Shown: positions 34,616-44,535, counted from the stretch's first letter. The stretch is DNA of 64,000 bases from Dyadobacter sp. UC 10 (GCF_008369915.1 NZ_VSRN01000001.1:6816501-6880500); one strand, 5' to 3'. Notes: generated from the sequence alone by a model not told the origin. Translations and numbers: made by a program.

Positions 34616-37600
34616 ATGGAATATAAGAACGAATTGCTTGACAAAAATTTGCATTGGTACAAGGATGCAATTATATATGAACTGCACATTAAAGCTTTTA
34701 AAGACGGAAACTGTGACGGGATCGGTGATTTTAAAGGCTTGATGGAGCAGCTGGATTATCTTCAGGACCTCGGAGTGACGGCGATCTGGCTTCTGCCATT
34801 TTACCCTTCTCCCCTGCGCGACGACGGCTACGATATCGCTGACTACTACACGATCAACCCCTCCTATGGAGATATTGCCGAATTCAAAGCATTTCTCAAA
34901 GAAGCGCATAAACGCGGGTTGAAAGTAATTACAGAGCTGGTTATCAATCATACTTCCGACCAGCACCCCTGGTTTCAGCGCGCACGTAAAGCGCCGAAAG
35001 GCTCTGCGCACCGCAATTTCTATGTCTGGACCGACGATCCGAAGCAGTTCAAAGATGCGAGGATCATTTTCCAGGATTACGAGAAATCTAACTGGACCTG
35101 GGACAGTGAGGCCGAACAATACTACTGGCACCGCTTTTTCCACCACCAGCCCGACCTGAACTACGACAATCCACAGGTACAGGATGAAATTTTCAAAATC
35201 ATCAACTTCTGGTGTAAAATGGGCGTGGACGGTTTCAGGCTCGATGCTGTTCCCTATCTTTTTGAAAGGGACGGTACCAACTGCGAGAACCTTCCGGAGA
35301 CGCATGCGTATTTGAAAAAACTCAGAAAATACGTCGACCAGCGCTATCCGGGCACTCTACTATTGGCAGAAGCCAATATGTGGCCGGAAGATTCGGCTGC
35401 TTATTTTGGGGATGGTGACGAATGTCAGATGAACTACCATTTTCCGATCATGCCGCGAATGTTTATGTCGCTCCAAATGGAAGACAGGTATCCGCTGACG
35501 GATATTTTTGACCAGACTCCTGCTATTCCGGAAAACTGTCAGTGGGGGATATTCTTGAGAAACCACGATGAGCTTACCCTCGAAATGGTCACTGACGAGG
35601 AGCGTGATTACATGTATAAGGTATATGTAAAAGACCCCAAAGCGCGTATTAACCTGGGTATCAGGCACCGGCTCGCGCCATTAATGGAAAACAACAGAAA
35701 GAAGATCGAGCTGCTCAATTCGCTGCTGTTTACTTTTCCTGGTACCCCGATTATCTATTACGGGGATGAAATCGGGATGGGTGATAATTTTTACCTAGGC
35801 GACCGTGACGGGGTAAGAACGCCGATGCAATGGAACCCGGACCGCAACGCGGGATTTTCGCAGGCCAATCCGCAGCGGTTATATCTGCCTTTGATCCTTG
35901 ACCCGCAGTATCATTATGAGTCTGTCAATGTAGAATTGCAGTCGAGGAATTCGTCATCGCTGCTTTGGTGGATGAAGCGGGCTATTAATACCCGAAAAAA
36001 ATATAAAGCTTTCAGCCGCGGGGATATTCATTTCCTGAACTCAGAAAATTCAAAGGTACTGGCATTTACACGGACATTTAAGGATGAAACCATGCTGGTA
36101 ATCGCTAACCTTTCGCGTTTTCCGCAGCCTGTTGAACTCGATCTGGACCAGTACAAGGGTTTTCAGCCCGTGGAAATTTACAGCAAGAACAAGTTTCCGT
36201 CTGTGAAAGACAATACCCCTTACTTCTTCACGCTGGAAGCTTATGCCTGCCAATGTTTTGTTTTAGAAAAGACACATCCCGAGATTGACGAAAATCAGGA
36301 ACTACCGCTTTTGAAACTTGATAAGTGGAAAGATCTGCTCGACGCCGAGGTAATAGAGAACCTTGAAAATAAATTCCTGCCTGCTTATCTGATGAAAATG
36401 AGGTGGTTTGGGGGAAAAGGAAAGGGGCTCGACAGTATCAAAGTCGTTTCCCATGCAACTATCCCGCTGGGCGACAATCCTCCGGCTTATATCTTTCTTC
36501 TGGAAGCTTCCTATCAGAATGACCTGCCGGAAATGTATCAGTTGCCACTGGGATTCGGCAAAGAACCATTTTCATATAAAGTAAAAGAAAATTGCCCCCA
36601 GGCTGTCGTCGCCCGCATTAAAATCAAAGGCGAAGAAGAAGGTGTTTTGTTCGACGCGATATACGGCCTGGAAATGCAGCAGGCCTTGATCCTCAATATG
36701 GGCGGCAACGAAAAGCTGAATGCCAAAGACAGTGAAATCCATTTTACCGGTAACAAGGAACTGGAAGCGCATGTCAGGGAAACCGATAAAATCAGGCCGC
36801 GGGTACTTTCGGGTGAGCAAAGCAATACCTCTATTACTTACGACGGGAAATACTTTTTCAAATTGTACCGTAAGGTTGACAGGGCTATCAATCCTGACAT
36901 GGAAATCACGCACTATCTCACCCACAAAGCGCAGTTCAAAAACATTCCCGCATTTGTAGGAGCGGTTGAATGGAAGTACAAAAAGGATTCCATGGTGCTC
37001 GGTATGATGCAGGAGATGGTCAGCAATAGTACTGACGCCTGGGCGAATATGCTCGACAGGCTGGATAGTTTTAATGAAAAGATCCTTTCCGGAAGCGTAA
37101 TTGAGCTGCCTGAGCTCAGAGGAACATTGACAGAACCTGTTGCTTATGAGGATATTCCGGAAGAAATCCGTGATCTGCTGGAAGTGACTGTTGCCGAGCA
37201 AGTTGCCTTGCTGGGCACCCGTACTGGCGAAATGCACCTGGCACTTGCTTCGGAAAAAGATTCTGCTGACTTCAAGCCGGAAGAATTTTCACTCCACTAC
37301 CAACGGTCGGTTTATTCATCGCTGCAATCTTTGGTAAGGGTTGCTTTCCAAAGCCTGAACCGGAACATGAAAAAGTTGACACCGGAAGTGAAGCAGGAAG
37401 CAGATGAGGTGATCCAAATGAAAGATGAGATTTTGGCAGAACTTAAGAAAGTGTATTCGCATAAAATTGATACATCCAAGATCCGCATTCATGGTGACTA
37501 CCATTTGGGACAGGTGCTTTTTACAGGTAAGGACTTCATCATTCTTGATTTTGAGGGCGAACCTGCCAGAAGTTATAGCGAGCGACGTCTGAAACGCTCG

Positions 37601-37951
37601 GCGCTCCGCGACGTTGCGGGAATGTTGAGATCTTTCCACTATGCGGCTTATGGTAGTCTTTATCTTGACAACCAGATCAGGGAGGAGGATATCGGAAAAC
37701 TCTTGCCTTATGTGGAGCAATGGTATCATTATATGAGCGGTATTTTCATGAAGGCTTACCTGGACACGGTCAACGACAACCCGATCATCCCGCAGAAAAA
37801 AGAAGATCTGGAAATCCTGATTCAGACTTTCCTGCTCCAAAAAGCGATTTATGAACTCAATTATGAGGTAAATAACCGCCCGTCTTGGGTTACGGTGCCG
37901 TTGAGGGGAATTAAATCTATTTTAAAAAAGAATGAAGCTGTGACCGCTTAA
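34616..37951 (+). CDS. treS: Trehalose synthase-maltokinase fusion (TreS-Mak)
   Basis: A 1111-residue bifunctional enzyme. The TreS half (about 1-550, GH13) interconverts trehalose and maltose: LHWYKDAIIYELHIKAFKDG, nucleophile D210 in GFRLDAVPYLFE and acid E252 in LLAEANMW. The C-terminal half (about 565-1111) is maltokinase, an aminoglycoside-phosphotransferase-like fold: MRWFGGKGKG, SGEQSNTSI, catalytic IHGDYHLGQVL (D961) and ILDFEGEPARSYSERRLKRS. Together they convert trehalose to maltose-1-phosphate for GlgE. The gene begins six bases after glgE and ends ten bases before glgB, so an operon is clear. Confidence 0.96.
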   Translation: MEYKNELLDKNLHWYKDAIIYELHIKAFKDGNCDGIGDFKGLMEQLDYLQDLGVTAIWLLPFYPSPLRDDGYDIADYYTINPSYGDIAEFKAFLKEAHKRGLKVITELVINHTSDQHPWFQRARKAPKGSAHRNFYVWTDDPKQFKDARIIFQDYEKSNWTWDSEAEQYYWHRFFHHQPDLNYDNPQVQDEIFKIINFWCKMGVDGFRLDAVPYLFERDGTNCENLPETHAYLKKLRKYVDQRYPGTLLLAEANMWPEDSAAYFGDGDECQMNYHFPIMPRMFMSLQMEDRYPLTDIFDQTPAIPENCQWGIFLRNHDELTLEMVTDEERDYMYKVYVKDPKARINLGIRHRLAPLMENNRKKIELLNSLLFTFPGTPIIYYGDEIGMGDNFYLGDRDGVRTPMQWNPDRNAGFSQANPQRLYLPLILDPQYHYESVNVELQSRNSSSLLWWMKRAINTRKKYKAFSRGDIHFLNSENSKVLAFTRTFKDETMLVIANLSRFPQPVELDLDQYKGFQPVEIYSKNKFPSVKDNTPYFFTLEAYACQCFVLEKTHPEIDENQELPLLKLDKWKDLLDAEVIENLENKFLPAYLMKMRWFGGKGKGLDSIKVVSHATIPLGDNPPAYIFLLEASYQNDLPEMYQLPLGFGKEPFSYKVKENCPQAVVARIKIKGEEEGVLFDAIYGLEMQQALILNMGGNEKLNAKDSEIHFTGNKELEAHVRETDKIRPRVLSGEQSNTSITYDGKYFFKLYRKVDRAINPDMEITHYLTHKAQFKNIPAFVGAVEWKYKKDSMVLGMMQEMVSNSTDAWANMLDRLDSFNEKILSGSVIELPELRGTLTEPVAYEDIPEEIRDLLEVTVAEQVALLGTRTGEMHLALASEKDSADFKPEEFSLHYQRSVYSSLQSLVRVAFQSLNRNMKKLTPEVKQEADEVIQMKDEILAELKKVYSHKIDTSKIRIHGDYHLGQVLFTGKDFIILDFEGEPARSYSERRLKRSALRDVAGMLRSFHYAAYGSLYLDNQIREEDIGKLLPYVEQWYHYMSGIFMKAYLDTVNDNPIIPQKKEDLEILIQTFLLQKAIYELNYEVNNRPSWVTVPLRGIKSILKKNEAVTA

Positions 37952-37961
37952 ACAGGCTATT

Positions 37962-39893
37962 ATGACCGATTTGCAAAATAATTCGTTTGCCAGACTATCC
38001 GACTTCGACATTGACTTGTTCCGGGCGGGTACACACTATCATGTTTATAACAAGCTGGGATCACATGTAACCGAAGTGGATGGACAGCATGGCACTTATT
38101 TTTCGGTATGGGCACCGAATGCGAAGGATGTGTCGGTAATCGGCAATTTCAATAGCTGGGATCGGACGGGAAATCCACTCATGCTCCGTCGCGATGGATC
38201 GGGAGTCTGGGAAGGTTTCGTCCCTCAAATTGGTCGGGGAGAATACTATAAATACTTTATCACTTCCCACTCCGGTTATCAGGTTGAAAAGGGTGATCCG
38301 TACGCTGTTTACTGGGAAACACCCCCGCGCACCGCGTCCGTCGTGTGGGACCTGCAATATGAATGGGAAGATGCAGAATGGTTATCGAAAAGAAAATCAG
38401 TCAGCCCACTGGAAAAGCCTATCTCGATTTACGAAATGCACATAGGCTCCTGGCGCCGCGTGCACGAAGAAGAGGGGCGGTTTATGACGTACCGCGAACT
38501 GGCGGCCGAACTTCCCGAGTATTGCAGCTACATGGGATTTACGCATGTGGAGTTCATGCCGGTTATGGAGCATCCGTTTTATGGTTCGTGGGGATATCAA
38601 TTGACTGGCTATTTTGCCCCATCGAGCCGTTTCGGTACACCTCAGGATTTTATGTATTTGGTCGATGCGCTGCATAAGGCTGGCATTGGGGTAATACTCG
38701 ACTGGGTCCCCTCCCACTTCCCTACTGACGAGCACGGGCTGGGGTATTTCGATGGAACGCATCTGTACGAACATGCAGACCCGAGAAAAGGCTTTCATCC
38801 GGATTGGAAAAGTTTCATCTTTAACTACGGCAGGAATGAAGTAAAGGCATTCCTCATTTCCAATGCCATTTACTGGCTGGAAAAATATCATATTGATGCC
38901 CTGCGTGTAGATGCGGTTGCTTCTATGCTTTATCTGGACTATTCAAGAAGCGAGGGCGAATGGATTCCCAATCAATACGGCGGAAGAGAAAATTTAGAAG
39001 CGATCGAGTTTTTGAAGGAATTCAATACGGCTGTTCACCAATATTTTCCTGACGTATTTACGGTGGCAGAAGAATCAACAGCTTGGCCGGGCGTAACGCA
39101 GCCGGTGCAAAACGGCGGTCTTGGCTTTGATATGAAATGGATGATGGGCTGGATGCATGATACTTTATCCTATTTTCAAAAGGACCCCGTTTACCGCTCG
39201 CATCACCAGGGACAACTGGCATTCAGTACGCATTATGCTTTTACTGAGAAATTTACATTACCACTTTCTCACGATGAAGTGGTATATGGTAAACATTCGT
39301 TAATCAACAAAATGCCTGGTGACAGCTGGCAACAATTTGCCAATTTACGGGCGCTGTATGGTTACATGTTTGGTCACCCTGGCGCGAAGTTGTTATTCAT
39401 GGGAGCAGATTTTGCTCAGCGACACGAGTGGCAGCATGATTTCAGTCTGGACTGGGACGAAAACCTGACACCTGCACACCGCGGAATTCAGCTGTTATTG
39501 AAAGATCTCAACGAACTTTACGCTACTCAGCCTGCACTTTACGAGAAGAACTTTTCATGGGAAGGTTTCGAGTGGATTGATAATCAGGATAGTACAAACA
39601 GTGTTTTCAGTTGGATCCGGAAAGGAAACGATCCGGGAGATAACCTGATCTTCATCGCTAACTTGACCCCTGTCGTGAGAACCAACTACCGTGTCGGTGT
39701 TCCGGAGCCGGGATATTATCAGGAGATATTCAATACGGACAATCTGAAATATGGCGGCTCCGATCTAGTTGTGCCAGAAATGCAGGAAAGCTACCCTATC
39801 CCCAAACATTCGCGAATACATTCGCTTCCGTTGCGGATACCCGCGTTGGCGGTGGTGGTTTTGAAGTATGTGAAGGGGTTTGATTGGTTGTAA
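37962..39893 (+). CDS. glgB: 1,4-alpha-glucan branching enzyme
   Basis: A 643-residue enzyme that introduces alpha-1,6 branches. An N-terminal CBM48 domain (about 30-125; YFSVWAPNAKDVSVIGNFN) precedes the GH13 catalytic domain with IYEMHIGSWRR, nucleophile D317 in DALRVDAVASMLYLDY, acid E370 in FTVAEESTAWPGV and LPLSHDEVVYGK. At 643 residues it is the form without the extra N1 domain of the Escherichia coli enzyme. It closes the glgE-treS/mak-glgB operon, and a hairpin lies three bases after the stop. Confidence 0.96.
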   Translation: MTDLQNNSFARLSDFDIDLFRAGTHYHVYNKLGSHVTEVDGQHGTYFSVWAPNAKDVSVIGNFNSWDRTGNPLMLRRDGSGVWEGFVPQIGRGEYYKYFITSHSGYQVEKGDPYAVYWETPPRTASVVWDLQYEWEDAEWLSKRKSVSPLEKPISIYEMHIGSWRRVHEEEGRFMTYRELAAELPEYCSYMGFTHVEFMPVMEHPFYGSWGYQLTGYFAPSSRFGTPQDFMYLVDALHKAGIGVILDWVPSHFPTDEHGLGYFDGTHLYEHADPRKGFHPDWKSFIFNYGRNEVKAFLISNAIYWLEKYHIDALRVDAVASMLYLDYSRSEGEWIPNQYGGRENLEAIEFLKEFNTAVHQYFPDVFTVAEESTAWPGVTQPVQNGGLGFDMKWMMGWMHDTLSYFQKDPVYRSHHQGQLAFSTHYAFTEKFTLPLSHDEVVYGKHSLINKMPGDSWQQFANLRALYGYMFGHPGAKLLFMGADFAQRHEWQHDFSLDWDENLTPAHRGIQLLLKDLNELYATQPALYEKNFSWEGFEWIDNQDSTNSVFSWIRKGNDPGDNLIFIANLTPVVRTNYRVGVPEPGYYQEIFNTDNLKYGGSDLVVPEMQESYPIPKHSRIHSLPLRIPALAVVVLKYVKGFDWL

Positions 39894-39895
39894 AC

Positions 39896-39923
39896 AAGGC
39901 TACCTTGCAACCAAGGTAGCCTT
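39896..39923. terminator. Hairpin terminator after glgB
   Basis: AAGGCTACCTT (39896-39906) and AAGGTAGCCTT (39913-39923) form a perfect 11-bp stem with a six-base loop, three bases after the glgB stop. Its GGCTA/TAGCC core recurs in three other hairpins of the next 5 kb. Confidence 0.75.
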
Positions 39924-40035
39924 AAAACTACACTACACACATTTAAATGCAAGAAATTTCGAAACTCTGTGGGTTTTTCACTTTAACTTCTGGGAATTAT
40001 CATTCCGAATACAAAAACTATCTGGTAACCGATAA

Positions 40036-41328
40036 TCAGTTGTTTGAGATTTTAGTTATCGCTATGTTGTTTGAAGAATCAACTTCATTACTTGCGCCGC
40101 CTACTATTACGGCTGTAAGGCTTTGCGAAAGACCAGATGTCATTGCAGTTTTGCGCTTTATTTTGAAGCCCAAAGCTGATTTACCTACTCCCTGGATCGG
40201 AGAATTACAAATGGCAGTTATAAAATTGGCATTTTCAGAGAAACTCCATTTCGAATTCTCGTTCGGCGTTCCTCCGAAGACATCCGATATACCGCTTTGA
40301 TTCTCATATGTGATTTCAAATCCGCTAGCCTTAGTTAGCCTTACTATTGTAGCGGTATCGGTAGCCATGCCGGCGGTTTCAAAAACATTTACTATGAAGT
40401 CTCGACTTGTTCCACTGTCGAAATTCAGTCCATTCAGACTAATTGTCGGAGAAAGGTCAAAACAGCCGGCATTGACGATCACTTTTGCAGTGGAGTTGTC
40501 AGTATTATAACAGTCCAGTACATTATGATATTTAAATGCATAATAGATTCCGGGACCGGCGGCACCTGGCTGATTGTATGCTTCACCACTATGTGAAGGA
40601 TTTACAAACCACTTGATAGACACTGTGGCTCCAATAACTCCTTCTACCAAACTTGTAAGATCAGCTCCCTTCCCGCACTTAGCTTTGAGTGAAGTTGCAT
40701 TCAGACTTACCTGCTCTGTACCTGCAAGGCATTCTGTCAAAGCATTAAAACCGATGTCCAGATTCACAACTCCTCCCTTAGAACTTGTTCCTGAAAACGT
40801 TAATCTTACGTTGGAATACGTAGGTGTAAATTTTAGTATTTTGGCAATCCATTCACTGGTATTTTCTCCGGGAGCAAAGGTAGTTACCTGACTCGTAAAA
40901 GGTGTTGGAATACCATTTACGACAGTAGCCAATTCCAGCTTCCCTGTCTCCGCGTAGCCATCATCGCCAGCCCTCTTACTGGACATGATGTTGTATTTCA
41001 GATAATACGTCTTATTTGCGGTAAGTCCCGTCAAATTTGTATGACAAGTAGCAGTGGCTGTTGGCGATACGTAGGAGCTTAAAAATGATCCCAGATAAGA
41101 AGGAGCCGGGCCTGTAGGCGCTGGGCTCCAAGGTTGATTAACCAATCCCGCGTAGTACGTCTCGTTCGAGATACTGGGAAAAAAGTTCGTGGCTCCCGCA
41201 TCTTTAGTCCAGCCACTTGGCACACAGTGTTGGCAAGTGCTCCCCTGCGAAGTCGGCTTGACTGCCTGGGCGTGAATATGCATTACTGACCACAAGATCA
41301 ATAGAGCTGAAATAAATCCTGATTTCAT
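40036..41328 (-). CDS. Secreted repeat protein paralogue, one repeat
   Basis: About 430 residues from the ATG at 41328, which starts a good signal peptide (MKSGFISALLILWSVMHIHA); a longer reading from 41415 adds 29 residues in front of it and is less likely. The mature protein has a beta-rich N-terminal domain (about 21-198) with a C-x2-C pair near its start, one copy of the ~90-residue repeat (about 200-289: CLAGTEQV, NPSHSGE, YYAFKY, DCYNTDNSTAKV), and a 140-residue C-terminal domain (about 291-430) ending in NNIAITKISNN. No T9SS tail is visible. Two larger paralogues follow at 42.7 and 44.9 kb. Function unknown; a surface or matrix protein is plausible. Confidence 0.85.
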   Translation of the reverse strand: MKSGFISALLILWSVMHIHAQAVKPTSQGSTCQHCVPSGWTKDAGATNFFPSISNETYYAGLVNQPWSPAPTGPAPSYLGSFLSSYVSPTATATCHTNLTGLTANKTYYLKYNIMSSKRAGDDGYAETGKLELATVVNGIPTPFTSQVTTFAPGENTSEWIAKILKFTPTYSNVRLTFSGTSSKGGVVNLDIGFNALTECLAGTEQVSLNATSLKAKCGKGADLTSLVEGVIGATVSIKWFVNPSHSGEAYNQPGAAGPGIYYAFKYHNVLDCYNTDNSTAKVIVNAGCFDLSPTISLNGLNFDSGTSRDFIVNVFETAGMATDTATIVRLTKASGFEITYENQSGISDVFGGTPNENSKWSFSENANFITAICNSPIQGVGKSALGFKIKRKTAMTSGLSQSLTAVIVGGASNEVDSSNNIAITKISNN

Positions 41329-41429
41329 GTGAATAATAATGGAGTGGAAATATAGATGACTACTGGCAACTACAAGTATTTCATGAAGAACGATCCAGAG
41401 TTCACCAGTCTTCACAAAGGATAAATTAA

Positions 41430-41458
41430 GAGGCTACCCCGAAAATGGAAATAGCCTC
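41430..41458 (-). terminator. Hairpin terminator after the T9SS protein gene
   Basis: GAGGCTA (41430-41436) pairs with TAGCCTC (41452-41458). On the minus strand the stem is followed by a T-rich tail (TTAATTT). It lies 30 bases after the stop of the gene at 41488-42519. Confidence 0.7.
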
Positions 41459-41487
41459 AAACAAGCACATAAACAACTACTTAACAA

Positions 41488-42519
41488 CTACTTAACAACG
41501 AGAATTTTCGAGCTTGTTTCCTTTCCGTCTATGGACTTAACGCGAACTACATAAACGCCAGCCTTAAACCTGCTCACGTCGATCTCTTCCGGGTTTGACT
41601 TGATTTTATAGATTTCCTTACCGTTCGCATCAAATATTTCAACACTGGCAATACCAGAGCGAATACTTTTGTTCAACATCAATTTTTCCGAAGCGGGGTT
41701 GGGGTATACAAATTGTACCGCGCCCTCAAATTCCAGATTACGTATTGCACTATACGCACTGGTTCCGTCTTTGTCAATCATGTGAAGGCGATATAAATTT
41801 TCGCCAATAAAAGGATTGGCGTCGAAGGACGTGTATGTTTTTCCATCCTCGCTATTACCGAGCGCTTCTACGGATTCGATGATTTCCCAGGTTTTACCGT
41901 CTTCACTCCTTTGAACATCAAAACGTTCGCTGTTAACTTCTTCTGTTGTCACCCAATTTATTACTGCCAACTTTCCTTCCTTGCTCACATTGAAAGTTTT
42001 AAGCTTAACAGGTAGATTGACATCGACTGGCATCTCGGCAACACTGTTATCATTTGCCGGGCTATTCCCAACCGTCATTGGCCCATTGAAACTTAGTGTG
42101 CAGGTAATTGGTCCGCCTTCTCCAACTTCTTCCCCTCTCACAAGAACGTCAAACTCAACACAATCAAAATTTGCCAGAGTCGTAGTATAAAGTAATCTGA
42201 TAGTGTGATCGCCTGGAACATCGGTTAACGACTCTACATTAAAATTTGTTATTGGTGTTCCATCCGTATTAAAGGCACCAAGTATCTTCAAATTATCAGG
42301 AAAGCTGATCAGTGGCCTGAGCTTGTTAGCTGGTGCTGAGACTGGCGTTGGATTCGTATTGCAAATAGATACTCTTAGCAAACCTCCTGCATGATACAGC
42401 ATAGGAACGGTCTGCGGTGTAATATTGATTGCAACATCCTGAGCTTGCGCATTCTTAAATAGTAGAATGAATGACATGCATACCCCAATGCGTAGAAGTT
42501 GTTTCATTTTAGTTTTCAT
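41488..42519 (-). CDS. Secreted protein with T9SS type A C-terminal sorting domain
   Basis: A 343-residue protein with a signal peptide (about 1-26). An N-terminal beta-sandwich (about 27-165) of the kind seen in DUF11-like proteins is followed by a fibronectin-like module, PVKLKTFNVSKEGKLAVINW and NSERFDVQRSEDGKTWE (about 170-260), and a type IX tail (about 268-343) with the signature FVYPNPASEKLML and a terminal KILVVK. The tail directs export and anchoring or release at the outer membrane. It sits between two members of the repeat-protein family, which themselves lack the tail. A tandem repeat lies upstream of its start. Confidence 0.92.
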   Translation of the reverse strand: MKTKMKQLLRIGVCMSFILLFKNAQAQDVAINITPQTVPMLYHAGGLLRVSICNTNPTPVSAPANKLRPLISFPDNLKILGAFNTDGTPITNFNVESLTDVPGDHTIRLLYTTTLANFDCVEFDVLVRGEEVGEGGPITCTLSFNGPMTVGNSPANDNSVAEMPVDVNLPVKLKTFNVSKEGKLAVINWVTTEEVNSERFDVQRSEDGKTWEIIESVEALGNSEDGKTYTSFDANPFIGENLYRLHMIDKDGTSAYSAIRNLEFEGAVQFVYPNPASEKLMLNKSIRSGIASVEIFDANGKEIYKIKSNPEEIDVSRFKAGVYVVRVKSIDGKETSSKILVVK

Positions 42520-42564
42520 TGTCTTAGTTTAAATGGTTATTGAATAATTTTTGAGTTGTTTATG

Positions 42565-42588
42565 TAAAATTTTATCTAAAATTTTATC
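42565..42588. repeat. Tandem 12-bp direct repeat upstream of the T9SS protein gene
   Basis: TAAAATTTTATC occurs twice in exact tandem (42565-42576, 42577-42588). Each unit contains the palindrome AAAATTTT. It is 46-69 bases before the start codon at 42519 and is a candidate protein-binding or bent-DNA element of that promoter. Confidence 0.6.
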
Positions 42589-42638
42589 GCATCCTGCTCT
42601 CAGGTACCACTTGGAGTATGTGAAGCGAGATAGTAAAT

Positions 42639-42677
42639 ACGGCTAATCTTACTTCGCGGGTTGAGAGGATTAGCCGT
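42639..42677 (-). terminator. Hairpin terminator after the three-repeat protein gene
   Basis: ACGGCTAATC (42639-42648) and GATTAGCCGT (42668-42677) form a perfect 10-bp stem, seven bases after the stop of the gene at 42685. It shares the GGCTA/TAGCC core with its neighbours. Confidence 0.7.
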
Positions 42678-42684
42678 ACCATGA

Positions 42685-44535
42685 TTAGTTTGTAGAAATC
42701 GTCGTAACCGTCAAGTTATTCTCTGAATTGAGTTCCCCTCCCGATCCTCCGACCACGGTTGCCGTGATATTTTGGCTTAGTCCTTTCAAAGCGCCCGCTT
42801 TTCGTGTCAGTTTAAAACCGATCGTAGCCTGTCCATTTGCCGGTATTGGCTCAAATGAGGTAGCTGTTATAAAATTGGCATCCTCACTGAAACTCCACCT
42901 TCCATTTTCATTTTGAGTTCCCCCAAAGACCTGCGAGATTTCGCTGAGGGGAGAATAGGAAATTGTGAAACCTCCAAGCTTGCTAATTTTCAAAGTTACT
43001 GTACCTGTGGTAGACCCGCCGTTTACTTCATACAAATTGACTACGAAATCTCGCGACACCCCTGGGTTAAAATTCAAAGCATTTATTTGGACTGTCGGCG
43101 TGACATCAGCACATTTCTGGTAACCAACCGTCACTTTGGCTGTGGAAACATTCTGGTTGTAACAGCTATTGGCTGGATCATAATAAAAAGCATAATAAGT
43201 CCCTTCGCCCACATTCGGATCAGAAATTGGCGTTCCAGTGTGATTCGGATTTGTAAAGAATCGTAGCTGTATGTTAGGTGATTTAATTCCCCCATGGAAT
43301 TCTGTAATCAGATTAACGGTTGTCGCCGGGCACAAAATTTTCGATTGAACGGCTTTGAGTGGTACCGGCTGACTTCCGGCACCGCAAGTTGGCTGACAAG
43401 AATTAATCGTCACTGTAACCGTTGCAGTAGAGTTGGCGGTGTTATAACAATCATTCTGTGAATCGTAAAAGAAAGCGTAATAGGTTCCTGCCGGCGCTGT
43501 TCCCGGAATTACGGGAACTCCGGAATGATTCGGAGTAGCGTACCAAACAACAGACGCACCCTGCGGTACAGGCCCTGTAACTGCATCGGCCAGATTAGCG
43601 GTGGTCGCGGGACAAACGTTCGACAGAGTTGAGCTAACCTGAGCCTGAGCTGTTCCAGCTTTACAGCACGGGCCAACAGCTACAGTGACTTTTGCAGTCG
43701 AATTTTCAGTATTGTAACATCCATTTGCTGAGTCGTAAAAAAATGCATAATATGTTCCAGCACCTGCAGTTCCAGGAATCACCGGCACTCCTGTATGATC
43801 CGGAGTATTATACCATACTACTGAGGCATTCTGTGGTACCGGCCCGGTGATTGCTGTTGTCAAATCAGCTGTATTTGCAGGGCATACATTATTGATAGTG
43901 GCATTGACGTTTACCTGTGCCGTTCCAGCATTACAAGGTTCCGCCGTCAGCCAGTCCCCTCTTAAATCCAAGTTAACAAATCCGCCCTTTTCAGTGTTCG
44001 TTTCTGGAATGAACCCGAGTGTCTGCTTATCATATAATGCAGTAAACTTAAATGTGGCCTCTATCCATTGATTCACATTAGAACCAAATGGACCACCGCT
44101 CGTGAAGTTGACGAAAGCAAAGCCACCTATTGTTTCAATTTTGCCTTGCTCTCCGTAGTCTGACATTCCGCTCTCTAATTGTGCCCTCGAAGACATCATG
44201 TAACATTTGACAGTATATTTTCTACCCGGAATCAGACCAGTCATCTGGGCTGTAGCACCCATCTCAATGGTGTTGGACGAATAAGCGGTCACGAAATATT
44301 TGCCCCCGTCCGCGCCGACAGGGTTAGACGGAGGAGCAGGTAGCGGAGCCCCACTCCAAGGAAATTCTCCGCCCGCTTTATTTACACTGGACTTCCATGC
44401 TCCCATCCACCCATTATTTGGACAGTTTAATCTGCAAGGCAGAGCACCATCTCCGGTGGAAGGAACACTTTGAGAATAAATCAACCCGAAGCTACCCAGA
44501 GCTAGCAGAAGTGTGAGTAAAATGACCCGTTTCAT
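42685..44535 (-). CDS. Secreted repeat protein paralogue, three repeats
   Basis: A 616-residue protein: signal peptide (about 1-21), beta-rich N-terminal domain (about 22-199) resembling a carbohydrate-binding sandwich and homologous to that of the 40036 gene (YFVTAYSSNTIEMGA, GGFVNLDLRGDW), three ~92-residue repeats (about 201-475) and the shared C-terminal domain (about 478-616; NALNFNPGVSRDFVVNLYE, ending NNLTVTTISTN). Each repeat has three cysteines in the frames C-x-AG-[ST], [NIL]-[VL]-CPA and [GDS]-CYN. The repeats are in frame and nearly equal in length, which indicates duplication within the gene. The 5' leader is duplicated in front of the seven-repeat paralogue. Confidence 0.87.
   Translation of the reverse strand: MKRVILLTLLLALGSFGLIYSQSVPSTGDGALPCRLNCPNNGWMGAWKSSVNKAGGEFPWSGAPLPAPPSNPVGADGGKYFVTAYSSNTIEMGATAQMTGLIPGRKYTVKCYMMSSRAQLESGMSDYGEQGKIETIGGFAFVNFTSGGPFGSNVNQWIEATFKFTALYDKQTLGFIPETNTEKGGFVNLDLRGDWLTAEPCNAGTAQVNVNATINNVCPANTADLTTAITGPVPQNASVVWYNTPDHTGVPVIPGTAGAGTYYAFFYDSANGCYNTENSTAKVTVAVGPCCKAGTAQAQVSSTLSNVCPATTANLADAVTGPVPQGASVVWYATPNHSGVPVIPGTAPAGTYYAFFYDSQNDCYNTANSTATVTVTINSCQPTCGAGSQPVPLKAVQSKILCPATTVNLITEFHGGIKSPNIQLRFFTNPNHTGTPISDPNVGEGTYYAFYYDPANSCYNQNVSTAKVTVGYQKCADVTPTVQINALNFNPGVSRDFVVNLYEVNGGSTTGTVTLKISKLGGFTISYSPLSEISQVFGGTQNENGRWSFSEDANFITATSFEPIPANGQATIGFKLTRKAGALKGLSQNITATVVGGSGGELNSENNLTVTTISTN
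43111..43935 (-). repeat. Three tandem ~275-bp coding repeats
   Basis: Within the 616-residue protein, three units begin with CNAGTAQV, CKAGTAQA and CGAGSQPV. The first two are closest (both contain PVIPGTA and GTYYAFFYDS), which suggests a recent duplication; the third is more diverged. Confidence 0.8.

Noticed and set aside
34466..35305. A 279-codon minus-strand open frame opposite treS
   Set aside because: Fully antisense to well-conserved GlgE end and TreS sequence; no recognisable protein features.
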